The notes beneath the pieces are model-generated. The model worked only from the letters and a program-made list of their open reading frames with translations, searched no databases and was not told the DNA's origin. A DNA stretch of 64,000 bases from Opisthorchis felineus (lineage: Eukaryota; Platyhelminthes; Trematoda; Opisthorchiida; Opisthorchiidae): contig SJOL01006737.1 in the NCBI GenBank assembly GCA_004794785.1, positions 60,006 through 124,005 of the forward strand, read 5' to 3'. This document shows positions 11,089 through 20,900 of this stretch, in pieces. Each line of letters starts with the position of its first letter. Positions within the stretch are counted from its first letter, which is position 1. The translations under genes were made by a program, and so were the position numbers.

Positions 11089-13749
11089 AGGACAGTGTGC
11101 TTCCCTTCCTCACATAATCTAATTGCTTAGCACTGATGTTTGTTGTGTATCATAAACAATAATTCGAGATGCAAGAACAATGGTTGGCCTAACTGACCCA
11201 TCATTAACCAATTGCTTCCAACCACGAATCCCTGGCTATCCAGAAAATGCAGCCGCAGGCTACACAAGAGTCACCGGGCCAAAGAAGCCTTGATCCACTG
11301 AATAACTGTTGATGGGCACCTCTGAGCGTTTTGTATTTGAATGCCCGTGAATGAGTCTCACCAGCAGAAAAATGATCGCTGCTTGTTTGTCCTGTCTGCT
11401 GAAGCCATAACCGATTTCAGGCCTGAATCTAATGAAGACAAATTTTATGACTTGATGAGTGCTCTGTTCCCATGTGGTATGAGCTTCAATTTTCTGGTGC
11501 CTGCCGGAAATCCAAACACAAATGACAACACTGGGTGACCGACATGCAGTGGACTCGGACAGTAACGAATGATTGCTTTAAAGTTGAGCTGACAGCAAGC
11601 TCTTTTATACAGTACTGATTTTCGAAATAACCGATTTGTTGTTCTCCAATAGCGTGCCAGCAACGAATAAAAATTGATTGCATTTCCAGCATTTATGGAT
11701 AGGGCGGGTCAATTGCACATCGCCGCTCGGTTTGGAACACACATGTGGATTACAATCACGTACTTGGTCGGACGTGCCGCTCCATTTTGCAGGCCACCTG
11801 ATGCGTGAAATAATGGCAGGGTAACTGAGTGACTGGCGAATCTGGATGTCAGACTAACTCATCAGGATTTTCCTCCCTAACCTTTTTTCAACTGTAGCGA
11901 CATCAGGTAAGAATGTATGCCTAAACGAGATTAGGAAGTCGTTGAACAGTTACATGGGTTTCAGCCATAGCATAGCGTTAGCGGGTCTGGTAAAGACTGA
12001 CAATCAGGCAAAATCATGGCACTGCTTGAATACCGGAGAAATGTCTCCGCTTCTTCCATACATGATACGGCCGATGAATTATTAGACGTCAAGTGAACCA
12101 GCACTGTTCAAGAATGGGAAGGAGTCCTTAGTCAAAACGTATCAGATCCATTTTTATTATTCGTGGAGGCGAACTAGCCGGGATAACCAAGAACAACCTG
12201 CGATAATACACATTTCCAAAATAGAGGCTCATAGTGAGAGGGATCAGTTTAACGCTAGTCGTAACGATATTCTGGGCGTCATTTCTCTACGGCAAGTTGA
12301 TCCGCCGCACACTTAACAGTCTTACTGACATCCAATGCACTGCCTTACTGCTTGGTTGAAAATATTTCCTGAACATGAGATCACACTCGTGGACGTCATC
12401 TTGGCACAAATTTGGCATATTTAACTGAACAGACTATTTGAGAATTTCAAGCCAATACGCCCTGCGTGAACACGTACAACACAGCTCACTGTTTAGCGGT
12501 TCCCTAATTTGTTTCTCCTACTGGCGCCTTACAGCACTTGAATTAACAGCACGGTGTTAACACACGGCTGTCAAGTTACTTTCTTCTGGGGACGAAAATG
12601 TCGAAGCACACGGGTTTTGGGGCACAGTGCGCTGAGAGCATGTGCTTCGGTCCAAGTCATATCATCTTCTTTGTGTACCGAATAGTGTACAGTCTTACGC
12701 GCTTTCTGGAATAACCAAAATCTAGGCGGAAGAATAAGCTGATCATAGGCGCACCCACTTTTGGGACAAACATGCGAATTTTCACCGCATAGCCGGTCAG
12801 GCTGAACATCACAACAGTAGACGTGACACGATAAGCGATTCACCGAGCACTGGTGTTCACTGCTACAGGTCGGCAGGTCACAAAGCCCGCAAAGTCTAAA
12901 TTATGTGTCCGTAGATTGCCACCAGGTGTCCAGTCTCAGAGCAGTAGGATTATCCCCTGAACAATCCACTGCTTTCTGTCGTCTGTGGCCCTCCTGGATT
13001 TGTAAGGACATGAAACTCACGGGTAAAAATGTTTCACTTAGTAATGGGGAAGCTTTACATGCTGGTAGCTCTTAAGCAAACTGGAAACTTTAGAAAAGAA
13101 AAAATACGGAAATCACCACCAAACGTGGTATGCTTGGTAAAAAAATTAGCAATTTTGGGTAGGTTGGGTATCAGGTGGAAGTATCAGGTGGATCCTCTAG
13201 CGCACTTGGCTGTATACAAATTCAAACACTCCACGTCAGATTATTTTAATGAAGACATGTACCAGAAATGGAAATCCCTTATTTTCCCACGGGGAAGTGC
13301 TGTTGAACAATGCGTGTCACGTGAAACTATATTATCTTGATCACATTTATGTTAAAATACTGCTTCCTGTATCTTATTGCGATTTTTATCATCCATGCAC
13401 GTCTTGCTCTTCTGTATTTTTTTAAAAAACATGTTACTAAATAATTACTACATACTCATTAACGTTAGCACCCATTATGAAACCCCTTTACAAAAACCAC
13501 GTTTTGTAAAAGAAATTCGAACAGTCGAAAATAACCAGTAGGAATACAATCGCAATAACTTGATATTCTCTGAGCATCCCGGCTGGTGCTAACTTGAGCC
13601 CAAGCGAAAGTGCAATAGTGTGTGTTAAAGGAACATGATTATATAGAGCAATTATCTTTAACGACAAGCGGGTTAATATCTACAGCGTTCACATGTACAT
13701 ATATAGGTCTTGTACAATGATACCATATGCTCGCAGTCCTCGTTGCTAA

Positions 13750-14010
13750 TAGGTTATCTTTCGTCACTATGACCAGAACTGAATTTGAAAACATCAATGG
13801 CTTCCCTTAATTGTTTGCTGTTTTGTTGCCGGTTTGCGGATAAGACAACAAGTTGGACCATATCGGAGAGTGCATATTGGTTAAAACCAGCATCTAAGGC
13901 AGTCAGGTATAAGGGTGAGCTGCTGTGCGTGACATGAGGGACAAATATGTCCACACGCAGAAGTGCACATTGCACATCTCCATAGCCACCCAACTGCACA
14001 ATCAAAGGCT
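13750..14010. repeat. Diverged repeat shared with 46.5-46.8 kb
   Basis: About 13780-13980 matches 46550-46770 in the same orientation at roughly 65-70 percent by eye; the best-preserved part surrounds the similar phrases near 13905-13975 and 46700-46765. On the minus strand both copies are open in the same frame (LYLTALD here, LYLTASLD there), which hints at descent from a coding sequence, but I recognise no family and each copy has lost different parts. Confidence 0.45.
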
Positions 14011-14229
14011 TAACGCCGCGTGGGATTCTGTATAGGGTTGGCGGTTCACATGCAACAGTTTAGTGACTGCGAGCATTTACGCAATGTAATTCGCGCCTTA
14101 AATATAATTTCCGGCTAAAAATTTGCATCTTTCTCAATCAGTGTATCGCGTAACATAATCTTTATTTATGTCGACAACATGATAGTGTTAGGTGTATCAA
14201 AAATAGCCAGACAAACAAGATATGGACAC

Positions 14230-14492
14230 ATAGCATACGATATGTATGGCTGAGGTAATCATGAGTCCTTTCCATGACTGACTTACGGAGCAAATCACAC
14301 ATCCTGAAACCTTTGTCTTAGTAACTAAGGCTGTCAAATTTGGTAATATATCGGTGGCATCGGGGACAGGATTTGTAGAATTTCGTGCTACTGAGCATTT
14401 CACAAGTAGCTGATGAAATCGGATACCTGCTCACGATGTTCTATCCCGGATATTATTTTAAACGCAATTTGCAAATTTAAACAAACGGCATC
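14230..14492. repeat. Repeat shared with 17125-17386
   Basis: Aligns with 17125-17386 in the same orientation at about 90 percent. Both copies have a minus-strand open frame beginning MKCSV, but nearly all differences change the amino acid (about 12 of 58 residues), so selection on a protein is not evident. Its position at the end of copy A and inside the continuation of copy B suggests that A/B homology resumes here after a region of unequal length. Confidence 0.7.
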
Positions 14493-14493
14493 N
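14493..14493. other. Single-N contig join
   Basis: One unknown base. To its right the sequence restarts at the position equivalent to 10970, so the contig to the right continues the one that ended at 11087, not the one to the left. Confidence 0.9.
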
Positions 14494-14860
14494 GCTTTCT
14501 GGAAGGACCAAGAACTAGGCGGAAGAATAAGCTAATCATAGGCGCACTCACTTTTGGGACAAATATGCGAATTCTCACCGCACAGCCGGTCAGGCTGAAC
14601 ATCACAACAGTAGACGTGACACGATAAGCGATTCATCGAGCACTGGCGTCCTGTGCTACAGGTCGGCAGGTTACAAAGCCTACAAAGTCTAACTTATGTG
14701 TCCGAAGATTGCCACCTGAATTGCTGCACACTATTCGTGACCACCGTCGACATGTTTACCGTCGCAGGTGTCCTGTCTCAGAGCAGCAGGATTATCCCCT
14801 GAACAATATAATGCTTCATGTCGTCTGTGGCCTTGCTGGATTTCATCGGCTAAAATTTTG
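14494..14860 (+). repeat. Copy B, right part
   Basis: The first 118 bases repeat 10970-11087 exactly; the following stretch aligns with 12820-12990 of copy A with short indels, including about 40 extra bases near 14715-14765. Homology fades near 14860. Confidence 0.8.
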
Positions 14861-14869
14861 TTTCACTAC

Positions 14870-15715
14870 CCAGTTAAGTAGTTTACTCAGGCCGCCGAAA
14901 GTTGATGTTGTTCATTTATGAAAGAGCCTCAGGTGTATACCTTGATGTGGTAGGTTGTAATGGGAAAACAATCGTTGATGGATGGGCAGAAACCTAAAAT
15001 TACGCTTGCAAATCTTTTCCTGTATTGTTTGGAAGGGGATGATCCCTTGATACCGTGGAAAAATTTATACATGGAAACCACATCGCCCAGTGGAAAGGAT
15101 GCGTGTTTTTTTACGAGAATAGTTGTCAACCGTCTAGAAGCACCTGGGTGTTTGCACTAAGAAATCGAAACAATGAACGTCAGATTATCGATCCTTGTTA
15201 CTTATTACACAGCGGTAGTGCAGATTTAGAGTTCCCAGGATTTCCTCGAGTCACAGTTGTTCGATGCATGCATTCCGCAGCACCTTCCCTTCGTCATATT
15301 CAAGGGTATTTGCGCGGTATACGTGCTTCCCCAGGCGACCACTCGCGTTCAACATACGGTTGTTAGTCACATTTCCAAGGTGGATTATCCGTGATTGTGC
15401 ACGCAGAGACCAATTTCTGGAGATATATAAACAGTGAGCCGGTATTCACGCCATCTATGATCAGGGACTTGTAAAGCATGTATTCATAGGTCACACAGTT
15501 TTTGAAAAACACGAATCGGTTCGCTGCTGGATCCGCGGAGCATCGGAGAGGCACCTTGCTTACATGTGGCTGTAGTGACCTTCCAAGATTTGCAACTCGA
15601 GTACCCGTCCGGATTCGCGGAGCTAAGCACGCTCGGAAGGTATTTTATCTGCCACAATAAAACCCGAATATTTTTGCCAAGGCCAGTTGGGTTAAAATAC
15701 ATTATTTTTTTCCAG
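14870..15715. other. No recognisable gene
   Basis: Open frames of 60-100 codons occur on both strands (14929-15366, 15363-15702) with no recognisable motif. At 15606-15640 there is a short resemblance to the internal promoter part of 5S rRNA, discussed among the rejected items. Confidence 0.35.
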
Positions 15716-15954
15716 ATTTCTCTGTAAGATGACTATGTGTGACCGCGGGATTTCACAGCAGTATGCGTTTTTACTCACTTGGAAGGCGGTCGGGGTTTTG
15801 GTGTTTCTTCTCATCATCTCTGCAAGTTTCCTTTGCAGAAATCTCTTTCCTACCCCGAGCTGCGCAAACCAAACTCCCCTTTCTCATATGCGGAATTTAT
15901 CTCTGAATACGCTGCCTATCGCTGTGAAAACAAATGTCTTTGAAGGGCATGCAG
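15716..15954 (+). CDS. Candidate exon with one membrane segment, unidentified
   Basis: A long pyrimidine tract ending in an AG at 15714-15715 is a strong 3' splice site, and an AG followed by GTGCGG at 15954/15955 is an acceptable donor. Between them the frame is open, entering with one base completing a codon and leaving with one extra base. The reading includes a hydrophobic run (VGVLVFLLIISASFL) long enough for one membrane helix, preceded by a basic and aromatic stretch. If the donor is ignored the frame runs on to a stop at about 15974. No family was recognised and no neighbouring exon was found in matching phase, so this may be chance. Confidence 0.2.
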
Positions 15955-16539
15955 GTGCGGCATCGATTCTCTAGCTCACGTCCACAGATAGACAATTTAC
16001 ATGATGAATAGATGTCCGCGATTTCCTTCAAGTTTAGTTCTGGTGAAGATTCATGACTTGAAATTTTCAAAATCGAAATATATGCTTGTTTTGTTATAAC
16101 TGGATGACGATATTGCCTGCTTCACTTCCAGTTAAGTTTTGAGATCTACTATGAATTGAACCCATAATAAATGTATTCACAAGTAATCAACGTTGAGTAT
16201 ATTGTACTATACTTTCTAATAAATGTGCTATCATGACTCAGTGTCTTTAGCAAAACAAGCGCGGAATCATCCAAGGGGGCTGATATTACTAATCTCACAT
16301 TATCTCCCAAAGATGAGGAACTAAAACGGTTTGATCCCGTTGGATCTCAGGAACGTTTTTTGTTCTTTTGTTTACGCAAGGATTCTTTCAATTATCCAAG
16401 TACGGAGCTAAGTAATATCGCAAACACACATTATTCGGCAAAACGCTTTGACTATTGATCGAAAAATATCTTTAGTTGACGACCTATAATGAAGCGTGCA
16501 TCAGAGGAATATGATCGGTTATTGTTTCAGCTAGTTTGA

Positions 16540-16660
16540 CTCGTCAAAGAGCGCAGCAAAGGCAAATGTACAAAATGGGTTTGGATATTGGATTGCCTTT
16601 TTCCACCATACCTCCTAGTGGCCGGTTTGGATACGTTATCGTCAAGGGGTTATGGCAACA
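16540..16660 (+). repeat. Left arm of direct segmental duplication (copy 1)
   Basis: About 16545-16650 matches 31566-31690 at roughly 75 percent (for instance a shared GCGCAGCAAAGGCAAATGTA-like phrase and a second one near GTTTGGATACGTTA). In the 31 kb copy this stretch lies only about 150 bases from the next homologous block, whereas here it lies over 4 kb away, so about 4 kb including the Gypsy relic has been inserted in this copy or removed from the other. Confidence 0.6.
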
Positions 16661-17124
16661 AACTTCTGTAGCTATTTCAAAGTTAAACATTGTTGATGTC
16701 CCATGTATCAAATTTAAAACTCTTTTCCAACTTAAATCATGGTGTCGGATGAATCTGATAGGAAGGTGAATCAAACTCAACTGTTTTGGTATCATATCTG
16801 GCTACTTCGCAGAACGCGTGGAATCCTCAGCTAACCTGACAATATACAACCTCAAGCATTGCGTCAGGTTATTTCAATAAATGTTTTGTGCCGAAATTGT
16901 TGGTATGTTTCATTCCGATTGCAAAATTTTTGATTTATGTTAGGTGAAACTTTATTCGACCGATCCCATTTTCGTTAAAGGAGTGTTTCATGCACCGTAT
17001 CTCATTTTTTTACTGATGCTATAATTCCATATCAACTTTATATTTTTCTCAAATGATGTAAAAACTTAAGTTGCAACTCACTTTGTAAGGAGTGGTACTG
17101 GCGGTCAAATTGTAATTAAAATAG

Positions 17125-17386
17125 CATAGGATACGTATGGCTGAGGCTATCATGAGTCCTTTCCACGACTGACTTACGAAGCAAATCACACATCCTAAAG
17201 CCTTTGTCTTTGCAACTAAGGCTGTCAAATTTGGTAATATATCGGTGGCATCGGGGACAGAAATTGTAGAATGTTGTGTTACTGAGCATTTCACAAGTAG
17301 CTGATGAAATAGGCTACCTGCTCAAGATGTTCTATCGCGGATATTATTTTAAACACAATTTGCAAATTTAAACAAGCAGCATCTAT
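17125..17386. repeat. Repeat shared with 14230-14492
   Basis: Partner of the repeat at 14230-14492, in the same orientation, about 90 percent similar. It lies within what should be the continuation of copy B. Confidence 0.7.
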
Positions 17387-18063
17387 TCAAACGTAGTGCA
17401 ACAATAAACTAATTCACATTTGCCAGAATTCAACCACTTTCATGAGGTGCCTCTTAGTACGGTTGGCTTTGGAAAAAGGCCAACCAAACATGCGCAAAAT
17501 AAAGAATGAGCAAGGACACTCGGTAGGAAACCTCTGTACCAAAAATCTATCAGGCAGCAGGTTTTCAAGCTGTACAGATGGGCCCATCACGACGTGTGCG
17601 CATAAGTAACCCTGTAAACATATTGTTGCTAAATGGTTGGGAGACTGCCTTTGCAGTGTGATTTGCAAAGTTTACCTAGAGTTAGGGATCAGCACATATT
17701 CAAATGTTACAATAACTCAACGAAATTAAAAACAGTAGCTTTAATTTGGGGTAGCGCTTACAAAATGGTTTGTTTTGTAAATTAAGTTGCTTAGAAACCA
17801 TGGCACAAACTATTAATTTGCCATTAAATATTCTGCCTTCGCGCAAATTTTACCGAGAAATTTTGGAGAAAGTTGCACCACAACAAATCGGTGAAGGGAT
17901 TTAAAAAGTGGCTTAGTTTCATGCATTTCTAGCATTAATTTTACGTAGTGCGGACGTTCTGTTCATTTTTGAGCGGGATATCTACTTGTTTTATAAGGTA
18001 GACTGCCCAGAATTGAAGCAGCCAGTTTACTCCCCAAGGCAAAATCAATGTATTTTAAGAAGT

Positions 18064-18672
18064 AACATTGTGTGCGAGATAAATCTGAAAGCGGTCTTCA
18101 GGAACGCATTAGCTCCTCAATATAACTGTAGAGCAATTTCCATATTCGTATTTGGCATTCTGTTATATGTTTTGACGTCTCCGAATCACATGTTATCGCA
18201 TGGTCTTCAGCAGTATTCCAAACACTTACGGAAGTTACTCAGCTGCACAACGAATTTATTTGACGCGTAAAAACTGTTCTCACATAAATGTGCGTATGTT
18301 TTGCAGATTTTATCCTGTAAAGTGACGCCAAGAAAGCGAGCAGCCTGATAAGTAAAACACATTGCCCAAACTGCTATAATTCGTGCTGGAAAATACTATA
18401 TTATCTTTGTTTCACTAAACTAAATATCGAAATGCATATTGGCGGTTATGCACATGAGCATCTTCAACATAACGTGGCAGCCCACTAGGGTACCAACAGG
18501 AAAGCAAAATTTGGAAATCACAAAAGTACGTTTAATTATAGAATTCACTTCCTCGGCATTTGTGATAACATTCTACATACACGCCCTCTTCCATGACTAC
18601 GGCAGTTCCAAGGTACCCTAACAGAATTACATCCACCGGAACCCTTACCTATTACATTTGTACGGACATAAC
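18064..18672 (+). repeat. Inverted copy of 25621-26190
   Basis: This stretch matches the reverse complement of 25621-26190 at about 90 percent, with one block near 18190-18260 replaced or deleted in the partner. Both carry a 60-codon open frame (18439-18621 here, minus strand 25668-25850 there) differing at about 12 residues. The right boundary falls where the zinc-finger reading frame of the 25 kb copy begins, so it appears to be the upstream flank or intron of that gene copied in inverted orientation without the fingers. It is better conserved than the direct duplicate at 35 kb, so it is probably younger. Confidence 0.75.
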
Positions 18673-18963
18673 GCGTACCGAAATCCCACTTCCCAAAAAA
18701 TAAAATTTGCATATGTCGAACTGACAGTGCTTTCTTCGACCGCCAGTTTAATAAAAGTTCTGAAGTCTATTTGCCCCTTTTCCAACAAACACAAAAGTCT
18801 CTGGGTCTGCCAAGAAAACCTGTTTAATATGCGTTATGCAGTTCGTTGCACTGGTCTGCCAGTTCAGTCCGAATATTGGGCAAAGAGAATGCATGACGCC
18901 AACCAGCTGCACCAGCGTATTTGATGTTCCGCAATACGAGAGCAAAGGGTGAGCATGTGACGG

Positions 18964-19363
18964 TTACCCTTCCGCTGAAGTACTCCTCCAGTTAATTTCA
19001 CGCCTGCAACTGCTATCTTCATCCTGGTTTGTCTGTCTCAGACCCACTTGCAGGTCAAAATGGATTGATAAGTCCTTTTCCAAGATAATGTGATGTACAC
19101 CGGCTAGGATGAAAATGTAGATGAATTTGTTACGGAGGCCAACGGTGAAGTTATGTTCTTGTTGTTCATATGTTTTAATAGATGTTCCGTTGGCTGCACT
19201 CAAGGTCAATGGCGATGATAGGTGCTTTTATTACGTCAGCACCAGCGTTGACAAGGGAACGGAAACCTGAGTTCTTAGCAAAAATAAGTAAACGGTGAGT
19301 TTTGAAATTTAGGCGTGGGATACTACTCGCATCTACAATCCTGTAGGTTCGTTTCCAAGGCAC
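18964..19363 (-). pseudogene. Gypsy retropepsin relic, active site lost
   Basis: At about 19232-19252 the minus strand reads SLVNAGADV where an active retropepsin has FLVDTGAxV, so the catalytic Asp-Thr-Gly is Asn-Ala-Gly. In the next frame (18964-19209) it reads LSAANGTSIKTYEQ, FIYIFILAGVHH and LEKDLSIHFDLQVGL. These match the family flap (LxAVNGTxIxTYG), the WxFxxADVxHPILGxDFL strand and the HFxLLVDL end. Both a frame change and the active-site loss show it is inactive. No other function is suggested. Confidence 0.8.
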
Positions 19364-19373
19364 AGATTAATTA

Positions 19374-20120
19374 GAGACGTCGTGGCCCGAGACGAACAGA
19401 GTTGTGTGTATTTTCGTGCGGATCGACCTAACTGAGTATGGTGCCAACAGTACCCCTGGTGCGTGTGTTTGGGCTGAGGGGTTGATTGATGACGTTGAGA
19501 ACGACGAGAACAAACAGCAGCTATCTGGTAGAGTTCCTGAATACGAGCGTCGATTGAATAAATTGTGCTAGACGAGTCGAGAAAATTGATGCTTGGAACG
19601 CAAGGTTGTATCTTAAATATATTACTGGCAGTACTTGCCGGTTGTGTTAAGGGAACGTTATCCGTATCAGGTGCAGGACCCAATTGCACATGTGTTGGTA
19701 AACGCTTTGGGATCAGCCGTGTAAGCCATGCTTTATCGATTTTTTGGTCACCCAAAATGCTGTAAAGTCGGCATCCAATTTGAGGCGGTAGCAACCCTCT
19801 AGTATTTCACCACTTATCAGTTTTTTTAAATGCTTATGTTCGGAGAATGTCGTTTGTGTATTTAGCGCACTCTGACGCTGTGTAAATGGATGAATGTTAC
19901 CCGGCGCCATAAGAATACCTCGCAAATCTGCTGCCATTCCAGGAATGGGAACGGATAAAACACGGGTATACATAGTGTCCTCCTGAGTAATTCCACAAAG
20001 GGCAAATTGAGCTTGTGCTAGAGTAAACCAGATGCATGGATCATGTTGACAGAATGGTGGTAGACGAACAGATCCGGCGTTATTAATTGGTGCTGGTGCA
20101 ACTGTTATTTTGAATCCTCG
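19374..20120 (-). pseudogene. Gypsy Gag relic
   Basis: The minus strand reads SVRLPPFCQHDPCIWF, LAQAQFALCGIT and then VPGMAADLRGIL-like residues and FSEHKHLKKLISGE. This follows the Gag pattern of a Leu-Pro-Pro-Phe phrase, a Trp-Phe with QxEAxF, a V...LRDIL segment and a SExxRLxxLL..EEL segment. After a frame change near 19790 it reads LPTHVQLGPAPDT (family: LPxxVxxxLAxxxD) and ends with YCWHHTQLGRSARKY, resembling the CWYHxxxGxxAxxC knuckle used by this group in place of the retroviral CCHC box, here with its second Cys replaced by Tyr. Pattern recognition from translation; no alignment was run. Confidence 0.75.
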
Positions 20121-20139
20121 TGTGTTGGAGAAGTGGGCG

Positions 20140-20900
20140 TCACGAAACAGATTGGTTTAATACTGGTGTTTACGTAGTCGACTGTTCGTGGGGTTCGCCA
20201 ATTATTAGTACTTTGGTAAATAGACGTTGAGATGGAACATCATAAGTGAGAGACACCAATAAAGTTTGAGCATTATGGTTAAATAGATCACAATGTTAGG
20301 TGCACTTTGTGAATATAAATAAAATGTAAAAAATATAGCATACAAAAGTGGGGAGACTTATCAGTTTGTTAGGTCGTTGGTGAGTTTCAGCGAAACGAGG
20401 CCGGATGGAGGGAGTGTCTTCTTGGCAATATTATCGCCACACTTGTTCCTTGGTGTCCGTGGCCCGAGTTTACTGACGCCAGATTCAACAGCCAATGCGG
20501 CGTGCAGTTGGGTTGCGCTTCTCCGTGATGCGTGTAGATGGCTGACCGTGTTCTGTCATTATTTACTGTCGTTGCAATGGGTGTAACGTAAAAACAATAG
20601 TGGAGAATCACATGTCGTACGTTAAATGGTCACGATATCGGAGTTAGCATGTTGCTGACATGTTGTACATCAAGGTCGTATTCATGTCAAGTTTTTGACG
20701 CGTGATTGCTTGACAGACAACCCATGCTGGAGATATTGGGCGCAGGTGTGAAAGTGATTGGAGTAGTTAGGCGTAAGGGTAACCGTTACAAGCACACTTG
20801 TAAAACTAAGGCAATACAAATATTTAAAATCTGATTGGCGAGATATTTTATTTGGTCTACCACCACTTACAGACATACGATGGCTTCATAATTACCACGG
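20140..20900. other. Possible 5' leader or LTR of the Gypsy relic
   Basis: This lies directly upstream of the Gag relic on the minus strand, where the leader and 5' LTR should be. A GC-richer patch at about 20380-20600 stands out from its surroundings. I could not find a matching second copy on the other side of the element, a primer-binding site or clear LTR ends, so this is positional inference only. Confidence 0.25.

Larger units (their letters stand above)
11089..14492 (+). repeat. Copy A, right part
   Basis: Begins with a 281-base exact repeat of 7431-7711 and continues copy A. From 11370 to about 12990 it aligns with copy B (9655-11087, then 14612-14860). From about 13000 to 14200 no match to copy B was found. 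At about 14230-14492 similarity returns, to 17125-17386. A minus-strand open frame at 12571-12843, rich in Cys and His, has some zinc-finger flavour, but its counterpart in copy B carries a stop at the matching position; I do not call it a gene. Confidence 0.8.
18750..20135 (-). mobile_element. Decayed Ty3/Gypsy retrotransposon, gag and protease
   Basis: On the minus strand from about 20120 downwards there is a recognisable Gypsy Gag, a zinc-knuckle-like segment, and a retropepsin with a mutated active site, in the normal order and within the normal distance. RT should follow below 18960; a frame there (18748-18945) contains ITHIK, which may be the start of the usual protease-RT linker, but nothing beyond it is recognisable and the inverted repeat at 18672 ends the element. 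Frame changes occur at about 19790 and between Gag and protease. It is separate from the pol relic at 1.85-3.9 kb, since the two retain mostly different domains. Confidence 0.8.

Noticed and set aside
12571..12843. Cys- and His-rich minus-strand frame that resembles a zinc finger (HVCPKSGCAYDQL)
   Set aside because: The spacing does not give a complete C2H2 unit, and the counterpart in copy B has a stop at the equivalent position. It may be a very old relic, but this is not supportable.
14197..14403. Conserved minus-strand frame starting MKCSV, also at 17049-17294
   Set aside because: Nearly all nucleotide differences between the two copies change the amino acid, so there is no sign of selection on a protein.
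15606..15640. Resemblance to the box A part of 5S rRNA (AGCTAAGCA followed by a TCGG after two bases)
   Set aside because: The match covers only about 30 bases; the rest of a 5S gene, including the expected stem sequences and the later control elements, is not present on either side. It might be a 5S-derived SINE head, but no second copy was seen.
18439..18621. Conserved 60-codon open frame present in both arms of the inverted repeat
   Set aside because: The arms are about 90 percent identical at DNA level, and about 12 of 60 residues differ, which is what neutral change predicts. The frame also lies in the presumed intron or flank of the zinc-finger gene.
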